Counted from the first letter of the stretch, positions 21,621-34,189 are shown. The stretch is DNA of 64,000 nt from Cladocopium goreaui (GCA_947184155.2 CAMXCT020000133.1:74719-138718); one strand, 5' to 3'. The notes: a model not told the origin generated them from the letters alone. Translations and numbers: made by a program.

Positions 21621-22294
21621 TCAGCGCCATGGCTTATTGTTGTGTCACTAATGGAATAGACACTTGAAAAACAACAGAAGGCAACATGATGGCTGGTCCG
21701 AGTGAATCCTCACTACTTCCAGATTTCGGGCGGCGAAAATCATCAAACATGGTAGCACCATAGAAAAAACACGCAATCTTGTTTCCCAAGTCTCAAATGC
21801 GCAGAAAACATGGTACACAATTGAAAAACATGTCCAAGCTTTCAACATTTTTTCATGGCATATGATCCATGTGTTCCACGAGATCAAGGACACTTTGATG
21901 CAAGCGAGTTGCCCATGTATTCAGCTGCTTTGCTGTACTCCTTTGGCCAATCATCACGACGTGGGGATTTCCCTGGCTAAAATCGCTTAAAATCCAAATT
22001 ATTGTTGCCTCTCAATTTTCCTGAACAGACTTCATGTTTTGTCCCATGAATCCCAATGTGTTTGTTCAACCTCCCCATACCTCTGATACTAAAATTCCCA
22101 AAAGGTACCCAGGTACCCCTTGAACATGCTTGAATCAATCCTATTTCAAACCATACCAAAACCCACTGTTTGATGGTGAAATCCTACTAAAATCCTATTA
22201 AACTCCATTTGTTCATGCCCAAATCCTATTGAAATCCTATTAAAAAAACATATAAACAAAAAAAAACACATTTTTTTGCCAAGAAAATCCCAAC

Positions 22295-22380
22295 CTCCCA
22301 GGGTGAAACATCGCGTCCTCCATATCAATCTCCTCGCCATCCCGCAGCGCCTCATGCTGCTGGGCGATGTCCTGAAAGAC
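22295..22380 (-). CDS. Exon, unknown protein
   Basis: Bounded by CTTTCGCCAG|G and AG|GTTGGG. Reads VFQDIAQQHEALRDGEEIDM then EDAMFHPG. Ends in phase 2, so it does not join the exon at 21497 directly; an intermediate exon is missing. Confidence 0.5.
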
Positions 22381-22439
22381 CTGGCGAAAGCTGGGGCCAT
22401 GGAAATCCATGAGATGGCCATTCAGCCAAAATCATTGAG

Positions 22440-23520
22440 CAAACATAGGGAAAAACATGGGAACAACTGAAAACATGATGGAACCAATGTAGGCAAAAAA
22501 ACATGATGGAACAAACATAGGGAACAAAAACACTGAAAACATGATGGACACACATAGGGAAACAAACTGAAAACATGATGGAACAAACATAGGAACACAA
22601 CTGAAAACATGATGGAACAAACATAGGGAAACAAGTGGTAACATGATGGAACACACATAGCGAAAACAAATGAAAACATGATGGAACAAACATAGGGAAA
22701 AAACTGAAAACATGATGGAACAAACATCGGGGGGGAAAAAACATGATGGAACAATCGTAGGGAAAAAACATATGAAAACATGATGGAACAAACATAGGGG
22801 AAAAAAAAACTGACAACATGATGGAACAAACATAGGGCAAACAAATGAAAACATGATGGAACAAACATAGGGGAACAAACACATGATGGAACACACATCG
22901 GGAAAAAACTGAAATCATGATGGAACAAACATCGGTAAGCAAACTACAAACATAATGGAACAAACATAAGGGGGGGGGAAAAAAACAACTGAAAACATGA
23001 TGGAACAAACAAAGGCAACAACTGAACACATGATGGAACAAATATAGGGACACAACTGAAAACAAAATGGAGCAAACATAGGTCAAACAAACTGAAAACA
23101 TGATGGAACAAACATAGGGAAACACACTAAAAACATGATGAAATAAACATAGGGAAACACATGGGAACTATTAAAAACAACATGGAGCAAACATAGGGCC
23201 AGGGAAAATCATGCGAAAACTTGAACAAATGATGGAGGAAACATTGGGAACAGCATGGGAAAAATTGAAAACATCATGGAAAAACATAGGAAAATCATGC
23301 GCAAATTTGATTACATGATGGAACAACCATAGGAAAATTCATGGGAACATCATGGGAAAATGATGGAACATCAAAGGAAAACAATGGGAACATAACACGA
23401 TGGAAAATCATAGGACAATCATTAAAAATGATTGAAAATTATTACAATAATCCGACATATGGGAAAAACAATGGGAAAATCATTGGAACATGATGGAACA
23501 TGATAGAATACGACGATAAA
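22440..23520. repeat. Degenerate satellite, ~35-40 bp unit
   Basis: About 25 diverging copies built on ACATGATGGAACAAACATAG plus GGAAAAAACTGAAA. Regular to about 23130, then decaying. Frames on minus stay open for up to 257 codons (CSIMFSV-type repeats); I treat these as repeat artefacts. Confidence 0.85.
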
Positions 23521-23810
23521 CCAAGGAATTCAGAAATACCTTATTTTACACCCAAACCTATATGTTGTCTTTTGTCGAGACAATGCAGCAGTCGATCATT
23601 TTCAAACAAGTAGTCGAGTTTCTTTGTTGATCACACTACCATGTTTGGCTGGTATGAAATACCCAACACTGTGGTTGTGAATGCTATCACAATGACCTTG
23701 ATAAGCATTAGTTGGTGACAGCAAGGACAGCAGTACGGTGACAGGAACGGGGGATGGCAGGACGTCAACAATGAATAGTGATTTAGTGATTTTTTCCAAC
23801 ACAACTCAAT

Positions 23811-23932
23811 ATATCTGGGTAAATTATAATAATTCACTAAAAAGAATTAAGGCAATTTGGGGATGATTTCCCTTAATTACTAACCATGATTCAAGTGAGG
23901 TCGCAGTGAGGTCGTTATAATTTACCCAGATA
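23811..23932. repeat. Palindromic inverted-repeat element (CTGGGTAAATT family), complete
   Basis: Ends ATATCTGGGTAAATTATAA and TTATAATTTACCCAGATAT are perfect complements. Interior contains TTTGGGGATGATTTCCCTTA and GAGGTCGCAGTGAGGTC, also found in the partial copies at 20962, 38817 and about 49080. Confidence 0.8.
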
Positions 23933-24263
23933 TATACGCGGGACTATACTTGGAAATCGCCCATTGAATGCTGGATGTTTTTAAATGATTCAGAATGGAA
24001 AGATCACAGGCACAGAATGAAGCACCCAAGATCTGCAGAGAGCTGTCCCAATCCCCCAAGAACAACAATAATGATATCCCACCAACATCACATAACATTG
24101 GTTTGGTTAGTGGCTAAATCCAACCCCCTAAGATTGGGTCTAGTGCAATATCCTAATGAATGATATCCCAATCCCCTAAGAAACACTCAATCCAATTATT
24201 CCCATTGGTTGGTGGTTAACATTGATCGATCGCCTGCGTATGTTTCCGACTTCTTTTTTCCAG

Positions 24264-24328
24264 CTCCAAGAGAACCTTCTCGACGCCTGGTTCAGGCCCA
24301 GGCTTTGAACAGCCAAGAAATCAACGAG
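24264..24328 (+). CDS. Exon candidate, plus strand
   Basis: Preceded by a textbook pyrimidine tract, TTCTTTTTTCCAG, and followed by GTTTGA after GAG. Reads PREPSRRLVQAQALNSQEIN. Its strand is opposite to the neighbours. Confidence 0.4.
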
Positions 24329-24396
24329 GTTTGATTTTTTTAGATCATCCTTGTAGGCTCCAGGTATACTAAGTGTTTTTTATTGTTTTTTAATAC

Positions 24397-24510
24397 TACC
24401 CTCTGGTAATCAAACATGGCTTGCTGGAATATCCTCCATTTATAGATGATTTTCCTATTGAAACCTCAGTGTTGCGGGATTTCCTTTTGCTATGTTTGAT
24501 TACCAAATGG
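24397..24510. repeat. Inverted-repeat element, family A' (TCAAACATGG subtype)
   Basis: Left TACCCTCTGGTAATCAAACA, right TGTTTGATTACCAAATGG. Confidence 0.7.
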
Positions 24511-24511
24511 T

Positions 24512-25545
24512 GGAGAACAGACTGTTTGGTTCATAGAGATAGCTATAGTTTGATGGGTCAACAACCAAGAAATTATGTATGTCAAAGGAGGCATATAACA
24601 TACAGGGATTTACAGGGGCATGAAACAAAGCATGATGAACGATGTTATGTCATATTCAATGCATGGAACATGGATTGACTGTCGTTGATTTTTTGAACGC
24701 GTGGAATAATAGTATGTAATAACCAAGAAATGTTGGGATATTAAAAAAAAACAATGAGCGGCAGGGTATAGGCAACAAAAAATAAAGAACAAAAAGGAAT
24801 AGAAAATGGTGGCTCCCATCATCCCACCATCCCCCCTTGACAATAACACTCTATTATTGGTGAATAACAGTTACATTAATATAACATAATATTACTACAT
24901 GATACAGTACCTCCTGTGAAAATACGCTGAGATTAAGTAGAGACAACATGTACTAAGCATCCTATTCATCTAGTGCGATGTTTTCCCAACACCATATGTT
25001 ATCGTATCATACTCTGCAATATCTGATGTAATGTACAGTAATATCTAGTAATAGTTGTAAGTTATAACGCTACGTTAGTGGGATGTTGCTATCTGCTATC
25101 TACTAAACAAATCTAGAAAAGTGAATTATACTATACTATACTACAATAGTGATTCAAATATTTATTATTGTATATTCCGATCACAAGTTACTAACTTACA
25201 TTGTATATATAGTAATATTAATAATCATCACTCACTATAATAAGTTTTTATACTCCTAAATGCAAAGTGTTACCCCTATATTACGGTAGTTACTATGATT
25301 ACTACTAATAATGTCTCATACTAATAGTTAATTAGCATGGGAGTCATAATTATTACACTATTTCGTATAATTACTACTAATCATAATAGTAATAATTACC
25401 AATTGCTACTAAAGTAAATGTTAATAACTATACATTGGTTATCATAATTACTATACTAATAAGTTCTTATACTACCTATATATACACGTAATGTTAATAA
25501 CTATAGTGACTCCTCCCATCCTCCATCCTCCGCCCACCCTCGGAC
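24512..25545. other. No gene seen; very AT-rich
   Basis: 24900-25500 is one of the most AT-rich stretches (TAATAATTAC-type words); no exon-like island. Confidence 0.5.
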
Positions 25546-28148
25546 CTCCCACGTGTCGCAGCAAGGGCTCCAGTCCCTCATGCATTTCGAGGCCGCGGCA
25601 CAACTTCTTGGCCCACGCCACGCTGCGACTGCCCGTGGCCTTGGAAGACGCCGGCGTGGGGCGTGGTGTTGGCGACGTGGGGCTTGGGACCAAAACCTCG
25701 GAAACAATGGGGAAAACGGGCAGATTTCGGGGGCAATGAGAGGAAACTTCAGAAATTGATGGTGAGAAAGGATGAACTTTGGGATATTCTGGGAAATTTC
25801 TTGGAAAAGTTGGAGGAAACTTGGGAACTTTCCTGGGAACATGATGATTTTTTTGCGAGATTCCTTGGAAGAAACTTGGGAAATCGATTTGAAAAATTGG
25901 AACTTTGGGGTTCTCCCATTCTAGGACACCTGCAACAGGCAACTTCATTATTGGGTGACCACATCAGTCTCAGATCGAGCCAAAGTAACATCATCTCCAT
26001 CTCGAGCGACAGCAAATTTCCGGATGTCCTGCCAGACGTGGTCAGGAATGACAGACGCGCAATGAGGTACCACGTGACTGAGAATTGCACTCATGAGTCT
26101 TCAATATGATTCAATAATATTAAATATGGGTATAGGTCAAAATTGGGTACCCCAATATTTACATGACTAATACTTACTAAAATCTGTGCTCCCATAGGGC
26201 TTAATTTTTGACTCATCCCAAATTTCTTCAATGTTGATGTTTAACATTGCATTTGGAAGAGGCCTTTCACAGTGCCATCAACAAATTGACAAATTCTGAG
26301 TTGTTTCGTTTGCTCTTCACAAAATTGCATGGATGATGTACTGTGCACATCCCTACAAAACCTGAAATGTACTCACCGAAAGATCCGAAAACCCTTTGCG
26401 AAGTGAGTCTTAAAATTTTGACACCCATCACCCTTTACACAACATAAACCTAGAAATGGTGCTGAAAGTCAGTGAATATCACTAGTTTTATTGGAAAAAA
26501 CACCTCTGAAAAACAATCAACTGGCGCCAGCAGGGGCCTGAGATGATGGTGAATTGGGAGTGGAATTTTGCCACTCAAGAGACCAACATGATATTTTTTT
26601 TCAATGTGTTCACATGAAAAAACAACTGTAGTCACATTTCTATCATTGTCAATCCCCATTCATAGCAAAAACAGGATCGAGTATTTAAAATTGGTATATC
26701 ACCCAATTTGTAGGCCATGGTCAAGTTACATAGGATTAATGGAGTGTGGTTATCCATACCAATGTGAATCATTGAAAAGGGGTGTATAATACCATGACCC
26801 CAATAACTAAACTTTTGACCATGGCACATACCCTCTGGTAATTTAACATAGCTACTGTACTGAAAATGATGATTTATAGTGGATTTTCCCAGCTATAAAA
26901 TGGTGGATCTTTCCATAGTTATGTAAACGTTTACCAAAGGGTATGAAAAGTGTTCAAATCCTCGGTCATTCCTTTCCAGTGGTTGGTTTTTAACCACGGG
27001 ATTCTGCAGATTCCCAGTTCATGGATGTAAAAAATCACGATATAACTCGGGTAGTAAAAAAGGTAACCTGTGTTTATCACAAACCAACCATCATTTATCA
27101 ATCATATCCCCATATATTGATGATTAAAAACTCTACACATATAAATAAAAATATATATATATATTTAAACATAAGTATGACTAAATTCACAGTGATATGA
27201 TTACTATACATTGAGTACCACATAATTTGATGGTCATTCTATGCATTTTCTTCACTACATGCATGCTGAAGCTATAGAACCAATCTTCCCAAGTATGGTT
27301 GAAACATGTTGAAATAGTTGAAACCACCAACCAGTATTTCATTCATATGTGAAGGTGTCCTAAAATGGAGGTACCCCAAATCATCCAAGTGATTAGATCA
27401 TTTTAGTATTGAAACCCATGATTTTAGGGATCCCCAGGCCCCAACAGGCTGTGTAACCAGCAGCTGCTCATCCGGTACCCCACCTTGGACATGCGCAGGG
27501 CCTGTGCTTCAGAGACCTAGCCGAGGCGCGATTTTTGTAGAGATGGAAATGGCCCAATTGAGGTAGGTCAGTTGAATCCTACAAACTATTGATAGTAGGA
27601 TCACTAAATATAACCCATGACGGATCCATGGTGCTGGTATATATGCTAACATTTGGGGTATATTGATGGTAAATGTTACCATATATACCATACATGGATC
27701 CTATTGATCATAGGAGTAAAGTAAATCATCATTTGTAGGAGTTTTGTATTAAATAGTCAATGGTCCGTGGTGGTAAAGACCACTTTTTTGGTGTTACTAA
27801 TATGATCAAACCATACACAAAAACACAGAATAGTATACCTAGATCCACTTGGAGGACGACAAAAAATACAGGAGAAACCAGAAAACCGACTCCATTTTTC
27901 ATCTGAAATCATCTGAACATACCATCCACTGGGGGTTTCTTAACATGTATCCCCAAGCCGCCGTTGTTTTTTCCAATACGTCATGGTCTCCTCTGAGACC
28001 TCCATCGAATCCCCGGATCCAGCCGGAAATGGCGGCGCCTTCAGGTTGGTCATCAGCACTTGCACCGCTGGCTCCAAGGCTTTGGGAGTCCCGGACGTCC
28101 GACCGGACGTCCGACCGGACACTGGCGCGAGGCGCTTGGCCGGCGAGG
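25546..28148 (-). CDS. Four phase-compatible exons of an unknown minus-strand gene
   Basis: Exons in order: 28148-28000 (after CTCTGCAG, before GTCTCAG), 27516-27484 (after CTAG, before GTGGGG), 26028-25960 (after TCTGGCAG, before GTCACC), 25696-25546 (after CCGAG, before GTCCGA). The codon phases fit without adjustment. Fragments: VLMTNLKAPPFPAGSGDSME; VSEAQALRMSK; DIRKFAVARDGDDVTLARSE; WAKKLCRGLEMHEGLEPLLR. Exon 4 begins with a Ser/Pro/Thr-rich stretch. No known domain recognised. The first exon needs an upstream partner ending in phase 1; the last ends in phase 1. Inference only: fitting phases among neighbours support one gene. Confidence 0.5.
26829..26943. repeat. Inverted-repeat element, family A
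   Basis: TACCCTCTGGTAATTTAACA on the left, GTAAACGTTTACCAAAGGGTA on the right, with an internal CCATAGTTATG arm. Confidence 0.75.
27613..27712. repeat. Repeat shared in inverse with 38525-38613
   Basis: CCCATGACGGATC ... ATATGCTAACAT ... GGTATATTGATGG ... CATACATGGATCCTAT occur here and, reverse-complemented, at 38525-38613. Internal inverted segments suggest a small dispersed element. Confidence 0.7.
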
Positions 28149-28798
28149 CTGCAGAGGTCAAGTCAAGGTGGCATGTTGATATATATATATATAATATGTA
28201 TAATATATATGTATATATATAGTCATCCTGGAGTAGTACGATATGGAAATTTCTTGAAATCCTCACAAAAATGGGAATATGTTTGGACAATTTGGACATA
28301 CCATCTTCTATCTACTCCAGGATGATTAGAATGGGATATTCGTATAATTAACCAACAATAGTCACCAAAGACTTCATGAGTAGCATGAGGACATCATGAG
28401 GATAATGTGGGAATTCATCAATTTGTACCTATATATCCTACTTGATTGATCTAGTATTTGGGTGATTGAGGAATAAACCGAGGAAAACCAGCATTGTATG
28501 AATGGGAATACAACCAACAATGATGGGCTTATTTCATGGACATAATGGGAATTTAATCGGATATCAGTTGGATAAGCCACAATATGGCTTTGACTGAAGA
28601 AAGGGTACCCCAATCCCACATATTGATGAATAGGTTCATAATGTCGATGTATAATTCTATACTATGTTGATGATTATTGTCTGGTTGAATTTCAGTATCA
28701 CTTGTCACTTTCAGCTTTCTAAAATGCACCATTTTCGGATACCACCAGGTGTCCAAAACCAGCACTGGGGCGGAGGCATGGCCCTAAATCTTGCAGAT

Positions 28799-28912
28799 AC
28801 CATCTGCTTATTTAACATAGCCATGGAAAATCACCATTTTTTATAGGTAAACCCAGGTAAACCATCTATAAATGGGCCATTGTCCATGGCTATGTTAAAT
28901 AACCAGAGGATA
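28799..28912. repeat. Inverted-repeat element, family A
   Basis: Left TTATTTAACATAGCCATGG, right CCATGGCTATGTTAAATAAC; the outer left end is diverged (TACCATCTGC). The CTTGCAG just before it could end a small plus-strand exon at about 28751-28796, but no good frame was settled. Confidence 0.7.
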
Positions 28913-29817
28913 GGTGAAACCAAAAATGATGGATGATACTATCGAAGACTGATGATTGTACTTTTGAAGAAGCAGACAGTTATGTTCTTGGTCTTGAGCA
29001 ATTGATGATACTTGGCTAGACGATTAGCTAAATAAATTGAGCATATTCAGCTAATCGATATGGTCAGCATGGTCATTCCCTGTGATTGGGGGATCAACAG
29101 CTAGTTGGTTCACGAATCGCAATGGTGTTCCCTTGCTAGTGGAAACATTCTCTACAATGACACATGATATGTAATTCTGTATGCATGTATATCTCTATAT
29201 TGTATAGAAATGCCAAACAATGTGATGCTACTGAATATTGCAGCAACAACTATGGTCAACTATTACTCAGCTCAATACATTATACATCATATATATGTCA
29301 ATACAATCAAACTATTACATACTGGTGGTTGCTTGATACCACTGAAGTAACATGACAGTACTGCACTACAATGATAATCATCAACCACCACCCAGCAGGA
29401 GTGCCAGCTCAGTTTACCTTCAGGGTTTAGGAATCAACTGATTGAGCCAACCAATGTACGGTGTATGGGTCTGTTTCAAATGTCAAAATCCAGCGGATGT
29501 TGAAGCGTTTGTCAATTGTGTGTATTTATTAACATTACAATGATATATGTATATAATATACACAAATACTAATAATTTTGTCGGATACTCATATCATATT
29601 ATACATATATATTATATATATAGATGCAAACCTAGAAAATCCAGTGCTGGTTTTCCCAACCCGCAAAACCACATGTGGCTATAAGGTTCAGTAGCTATGA
29701 CTAGAATTTCCCTTCTGCCGCTAGCAACGCAGATGACCTCAATAGGACAGATTCCATCAGATGCCCATTTTAGATCATTTTAGATGGTTATAGTCATATA
29801 GTATGTTATCAATGGTG
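28913..29817. other. No convincing gene
   Basis: AT-rich with no exon-like island; 29530-29630 is TA-rich. Confidence 0.4.
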
Positions 29818-30425
29818 ATTCAATGGTGATTCAATGGTGATTCAATGGTGAGTGATTCAATGGTGAGTGATTCAATGGTGAGTGATTCAATGGTGAGTGA
29901 TTCAATGGTGAGTGATTCAATGGTGAGTGATTCAATGGTGAGTGATTCAATGGTGAGTGATTCAATGGTGAGTGATTCAATGGTGAGTGATTCGATGGTG
30001 AGTGATTCGATGGTGAGTGATTCAATGGTGAGTGATTCAATGGTGAGTGATTCAATGGTGAGTGATTCAATGGTGAGTGATTCAATGGTGAGTGATTCAA
30101 TGGTGAGTGATTCAATGGTGAGTGATTCAATGGTGAGTGATTCAATGGTGAGTGATTCAATGGTGAGTGATTCAATGGTGATTGATTCAATGGTGATTGA
30201 TTCAATGGTGATTGATTCAATGGTGATTGATTCAATGGTGATTGATTCAATGGTTGATTCAATGGTGATTCAATGGTGATTCAATGGTGATTCAATGGTG
30301 ATTCAATGGTGATTCAATGGTGATTCAAAGGTGATTCAATGGTGATTCAATGGTGATTCAATGGGATTTAATGGTGATTCAATGGTGATTCAATGGTGAT
30401 TCAATGGTGATTCAATGGGATTTAA
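29818..30425. repeat. Tandem array of GATTCAATGGTGAGT (15 bp) with 12 bp flanking variants
   Basis: Twenty-two 15 bp units carrying GGTGAGT (to about 30180), five with GGTGATT, then 12 bp GATTCAATGGTG units to 30425. Because 15 is a multiple of three the array is open in both directions (MVSDS and NHSPL repeats). I do not call it a gene. Confidence 0.95.
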
Positions 30426-30462
30426 TGGGGCATAGACCAGCTAATTGTGATAGAGAATATAT

Positions 30463-30568
30463 ACTGGTTGGTGGTTGACCTACCCCTCTGAAAAATATGA
30501 AAGTCAATGGGAAGATTATTCCCAATATATTATGGAAACATAACACATATTTGAAACCACCAACCAGT
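30463..30568. repeat. Inverted-repeat element, family C
   Basis: Ends ACTGGTTGGTGGTTGACCT and AAACCACCAACCAGT. Shares CCCTCTGAAAAATATGAAAG with the copy at 61709-61817. Confidence 0.85.
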
Positions 30569-30884
30569 TATAGTCATAGTCAAATTCTCTTTGGTGAGAT
30601 ACAGTACCAATTTAAACAAACAAAAACTCACTGAATACGCATGATATCCTTCGAACACCAGTGAACATGCACGAACATCCACATGTGGATGCGCCTATCA
30701 TCATGAACACGGAGTAATGGTGAAAATCCCATTTCCAATGATGGGGATCCAATTTTTTCCATGTTTTTAATGATGAAAATCCAATTTTAATGCTGAACAT
30801 CTAAATATGATGAAACTCCAGTTGCTCAACCCTTCCCCTCCTCCCCCCACCTGCCGCCGCTGCCGCTGCCGCTCCCAGTACCAC

Positions 30885-31010
30885 CCGTTGCCGCCGTCGC
30901 GGCCCAAAAAGCGGTCGCTCCGGTCGCTCCGCGACCGGACGCCATGGTCGCTCCAGCAGCGCAGGGCGCGATGTCCACGGTGCTGCCAACATGGCAGGAT
31001 GGGGGGCCAC
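30885..31010 (-). CDS. GC-rich exon candidate, strand and frame uncertain
   Basis: The most GC-rich island of the window. On minus it follows CGCCACGTAG|G and one frame ends FLGRDGGN before GTGGTA. On plus, after a pyrimidine tract ending CTCCCAG (30876), Pro/Ala-rich and basic frames are also open. Contains a GGTCGCTCC/GACCGGA repeat. Confidence 0.3.
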
Positions 31011-31062
31011 CTACGTGGCGAACTGGGATGGTACTGATGATATGATGTTCACAATCTATAAT

Positions 31063-31172
31063 TACCCTCTGGTAAACGTTTACATGACTATGGAAAGATC
31101 CACCATTTTTAATGGGAAAACTCACTATTTCTATGGCCATTTTTAATAGCTATGTTAAATTACCAGAGGGTA
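31063..31172. repeat. Inverted-repeat element, family A
   Basis: TACCCTCTGGTAAAC left, TTAAATTACCAGAGGGTA right, 53 bp from the GC-rich island at 30885-31010. Confidence 0.9.
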
Positions 31173-31419
31173 GGGGCTTTATGGGGTGATTATAAAATTA
31201 TACTCGAGTCACTGAGTGAGTTACTGAAAAATACGACTGCTTCGTATCCTACATCGGAGAGCATTCAGAAATTCAATGCTTTAATGGTTGTGGGATCGAA
31301 CATGATGAAACAGCTGTAACGAAATCGTTCATCCATATTGGAGTGGCAGTGATTTTGAGAATGGATTTCCCATCATTGCATATAGTAAGACTCTCATGAG
31401 CCACAGTTCTGATCTACAG

Positions 31420-31520
31420 TACCCTCTGTCAATTTGACAAAGCTATATAGAAAATAGCTCATCTATAGTTGCTGTACCGATTATGGTGATTTTCCATAGC
31501 GATGTTAGTTTACAAACGGG
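31420..31520. repeat. Inverted-repeat element, family A (diverged)
   Basis: TACCCTCTGTCAATTTGACA left, CCATAGCGATGTTAGTTTAC inside the right arm, outer right end diverged. Confidence 0.6.
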
Positions 31521-31556
31521 AAGCTGGCTGCTAGAGAATTCACAAAAGCTCTCCAG

Positions 31557-31617
31557 GATCCCTAAGGCTCATTTGGCCTACGTGCCGAGCATCGGCTATG
31601 ACAGCTGCGGACATGAG
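31557..31617 (+). CDS. Exon candidate, strand uncertain
   Basis: On plus, AGCTCTCCAG|G and GAG|GCAAGC (GC donor) bound a frame IPKAHLAYVPSIGYDSCGHE with phase 0 at the end. On minus, a frame following TGTCCGCAG (VIADARHVGQMSLRDPG) is also possible. Confidence 0.35.
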
Positions 31618-32403
31618 GCAAGCAGGAAGGGACTCAATGAATGACATGGGATTTGGAAAGAATTTCAATAGGGATATAGTGATTACCTACTATACCGCAG
31701 ATTCTGGAGATCGTGAAAAGATGTAAATCCTCAAAATTCCGGAGAGAACGCTTAAATTTAGCTCTAATTCATCGGTTATTTATCTACGTAACGCCCCACC
31801 ACAAGAAAACTCAAGTCTTGAGAGTCTTGTAGGCAACCATGTACCAGCACCGTGGATTGTTTGAGTTGTACAGATTCTCCGGTCAGAGATTGCCGTTAAA
31901 ATCCCCAATCTATAAGATATTTTCCCGTTAAATCCTCCATTTTCCATGGGATTTCCCATTGCCTCATCACCCCGTCCCATACTAATGAACGACTCACCAT
32001 GGATGCCCCAGGGTAAGAGAGAATTCCGTTTCGACATCCAATTAGAATAGATGCCAATATGGATCAATACGTCATGGTTCATGTGGTTCATCATGGTTCA
32101 TGTCATGTGTTGGCTTACCTGGGTTTCTCACATTGATTGTCAATATGTCAACATCCTTAGTTGTGAAATTGGTCACTTTTTGAAGGTGAATGGAAAACCA
32201 CAGCACCAAATTTATGGTTTCCCGAAATTTGCCATGTATCAGATTCTGTAGATTTAGTTATCAAAAGTCGCTCTATTGAGAAATATATTCTGGTCACTTC
32301 TTGTCACTTCAAGTTTACAAATTACATAGCTAGACGCTCCGAGTACCCAGAAAAATGCTGCTGTCCCAACTTCACCCCATAATATCCGATAATATGTAGG
32401 TAC

Positions 32404-33725
32404 TCTTATCATTCTTGGAGCTATTTGGAGAGTCTGTCGCATGGTGTCCTCGATAATTTCAGCATCGAGATCAAGGATGAGAACAGAGTGGTCCTGCTCG
32501 TAACGCACCTGGAACGCTCGTGAAAAAGGGGGGATTTGCCAGCCAAACCTAGGGGAATTGGATGGGTTTATGACATTTTATGCCTGAATCCACCGGAGTT
32601 TCCCCTGTTTCTCAAAGCTCCATAAGTACACTTAAGTTGGGATGTTAGGGGACCTTGCAACTATGGTTAATATCATTGGCCCACTTAGTTAGACTGCACC
32701 CACAGGTACAATACTTTGATCTCTCTATTTCCTGTGTATTTTTTAGCATATTTAGACGTTAGGTATTTTTGTAAAGATGTGATTTTCCCACACATGGTTC
32801 CAGAAATGGGAGTCTTCTTATCAACAAACACTGGAATGTAGAATCGCAACATGTTCACTTTAGTTTGAGCCACAAACATGTGGTATTCCAGCCAAAATGA
32901 AGGCTTCAGCAAAGCAAAGCAGACAGGGTCTAAAAATGGTGTCTATCCCTATAAAATATATTCAGTTTCATGGGAAATCTGATGATTAACGATTACTGAT
33001 TATATTATTATATTATATACAGTAACCATCAAATTTTGATAATTTTTGTTTTTTTTCCCCCTAAGTTTTCAGAAAACTCGCGCGTGAGTGTGGTTAAACG
33101 GTTAAATGCTGAGCAATGAGCCTTCTGAAAGTTATACCTTGTTTTCCCATCCCATTGTACTGGTCGGTACAAGCGAATCTATAAGTTATAATCATCCACA
33201 AGCCAGCCTTAAATAGTACTACTTGTTTTCAGTTGATGCTTGAGGTATCCCTTCTAATGGTTATAAGTTTTAACTACAATCGCCAATAAAATATTAAGAA
33301 CCTGTATACCCCCTCTAATAATCAACCAACATGCTGATGGCCCACATCAATTCACCTGCTGGATTGGTCCGTCGGGATTTTCATCAAATTGCAGTCAACG
33401 TTTCATCAAATAATCACAGAATTGGAAATTGAATTTGGAAATTACAAGAATGGACTCCCACAAATGGAACTCGTGGATGCTACCAAAGCATTGGTAGTGA
33501 TGTTTAGCTTTATCCATCATCAAAAATGTGAAAGCACCTTAATCTTTCTTGAATAGAAAGGAGTAAACAACTTCTGCAATGTGGAATGCCTATTGTCACC
33601 CAAACATACCCTGTCTCAGCTTTTGTCTGCGAGCTTGACTCAGCCAATCACGCAGTCGGGTCGAGGAGTCTCGCACTCGACTAAATCGAGTACAGGACAG
33701 TTCAACAAGTTGATCCATATCCGGC
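32404..33725 (-). CDS. Two phase-compatible exons, unknown protein
   Basis: Exon 33725-33610 follows TTACCTAG|G, contains MDQLVELSCTRFSRVRDSST and RLRDWLSQARRQKLRQ, and ends before GTATGTTT in phase 1. The next, from 32516 (after TTTCACGAG), completes the codon and reads FQVRYEQDHSVLILDLDAEI then IEDTMRQTLQ; its 3' end near 32404 is uncertain. The joined stretch is charged and helical-looking. No family recognised. Confidence 0.5.
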
Positions 33726-34099
33726 CTAGGTAATTTCCATGGTCTCAAACATGGACATATATGGCCATTTTCAATGGGATGCTATTTTGGGATAATTCCC
33801 CCAAAACATACTAATCCATCCTATTTCTAGGGTGACCCTTGGTTTCAGAGCCATGGCATTCGAATCCCTCAGTCAGAGGCTGTGAGTCGTTCGATGCCCC
33901 AATAGGTGTAGAGAATCATCATGATTGTAGCCTCAGTTGAAAGGATGCGGATTTACCGGTAAACATGGGTAAACATAGAAAAAAGATGTGGAGAACCAAT
34001 GGTTTCGAAAAAGGAACATGATCTACATATATATCTACATGATCTACATTCATGGTGGGTTTTCCACATCTAAATCATCTACCTGTTCATTTACCCGAG

Positions 34100-34189
34100 G
34101 CTAACCCCCCCCATTTCCGTGACCCCCAACAATGCTTGGTTGAGCCCCATCAACTTGGGGATGCTTGGCGATGCAGCCGGGGATCCCCG
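34100..34189 (+). CDS. Exon candidate, plus strand
   Basis: After TTACCCGAG|G, before GTGAAA. Reads VTPNNAWLSPINLGMLGDAA. Lies amid minus-strand candidates; no AG|G acceptor was found on minus. Confidence 0.35.

Noticed and set aside
22352-23125. 257-codon minus ORF (CSIMFSV repeats)
   Set aside because: Satellite artefact; only its first ~25 codons overlap the real exon at 22295-22380, and in a different frame.
29831-30279. 143-144-codon ORFs on both strands (MVSDS / NHSPL)
   Set aside because: 15 bp tandem repeat with no flanking gene structure.
29818-30425. CRISPR array
   Set aside because: Units are contiguous 12-15 bp repeats with no spacers; eukaryotic setting.
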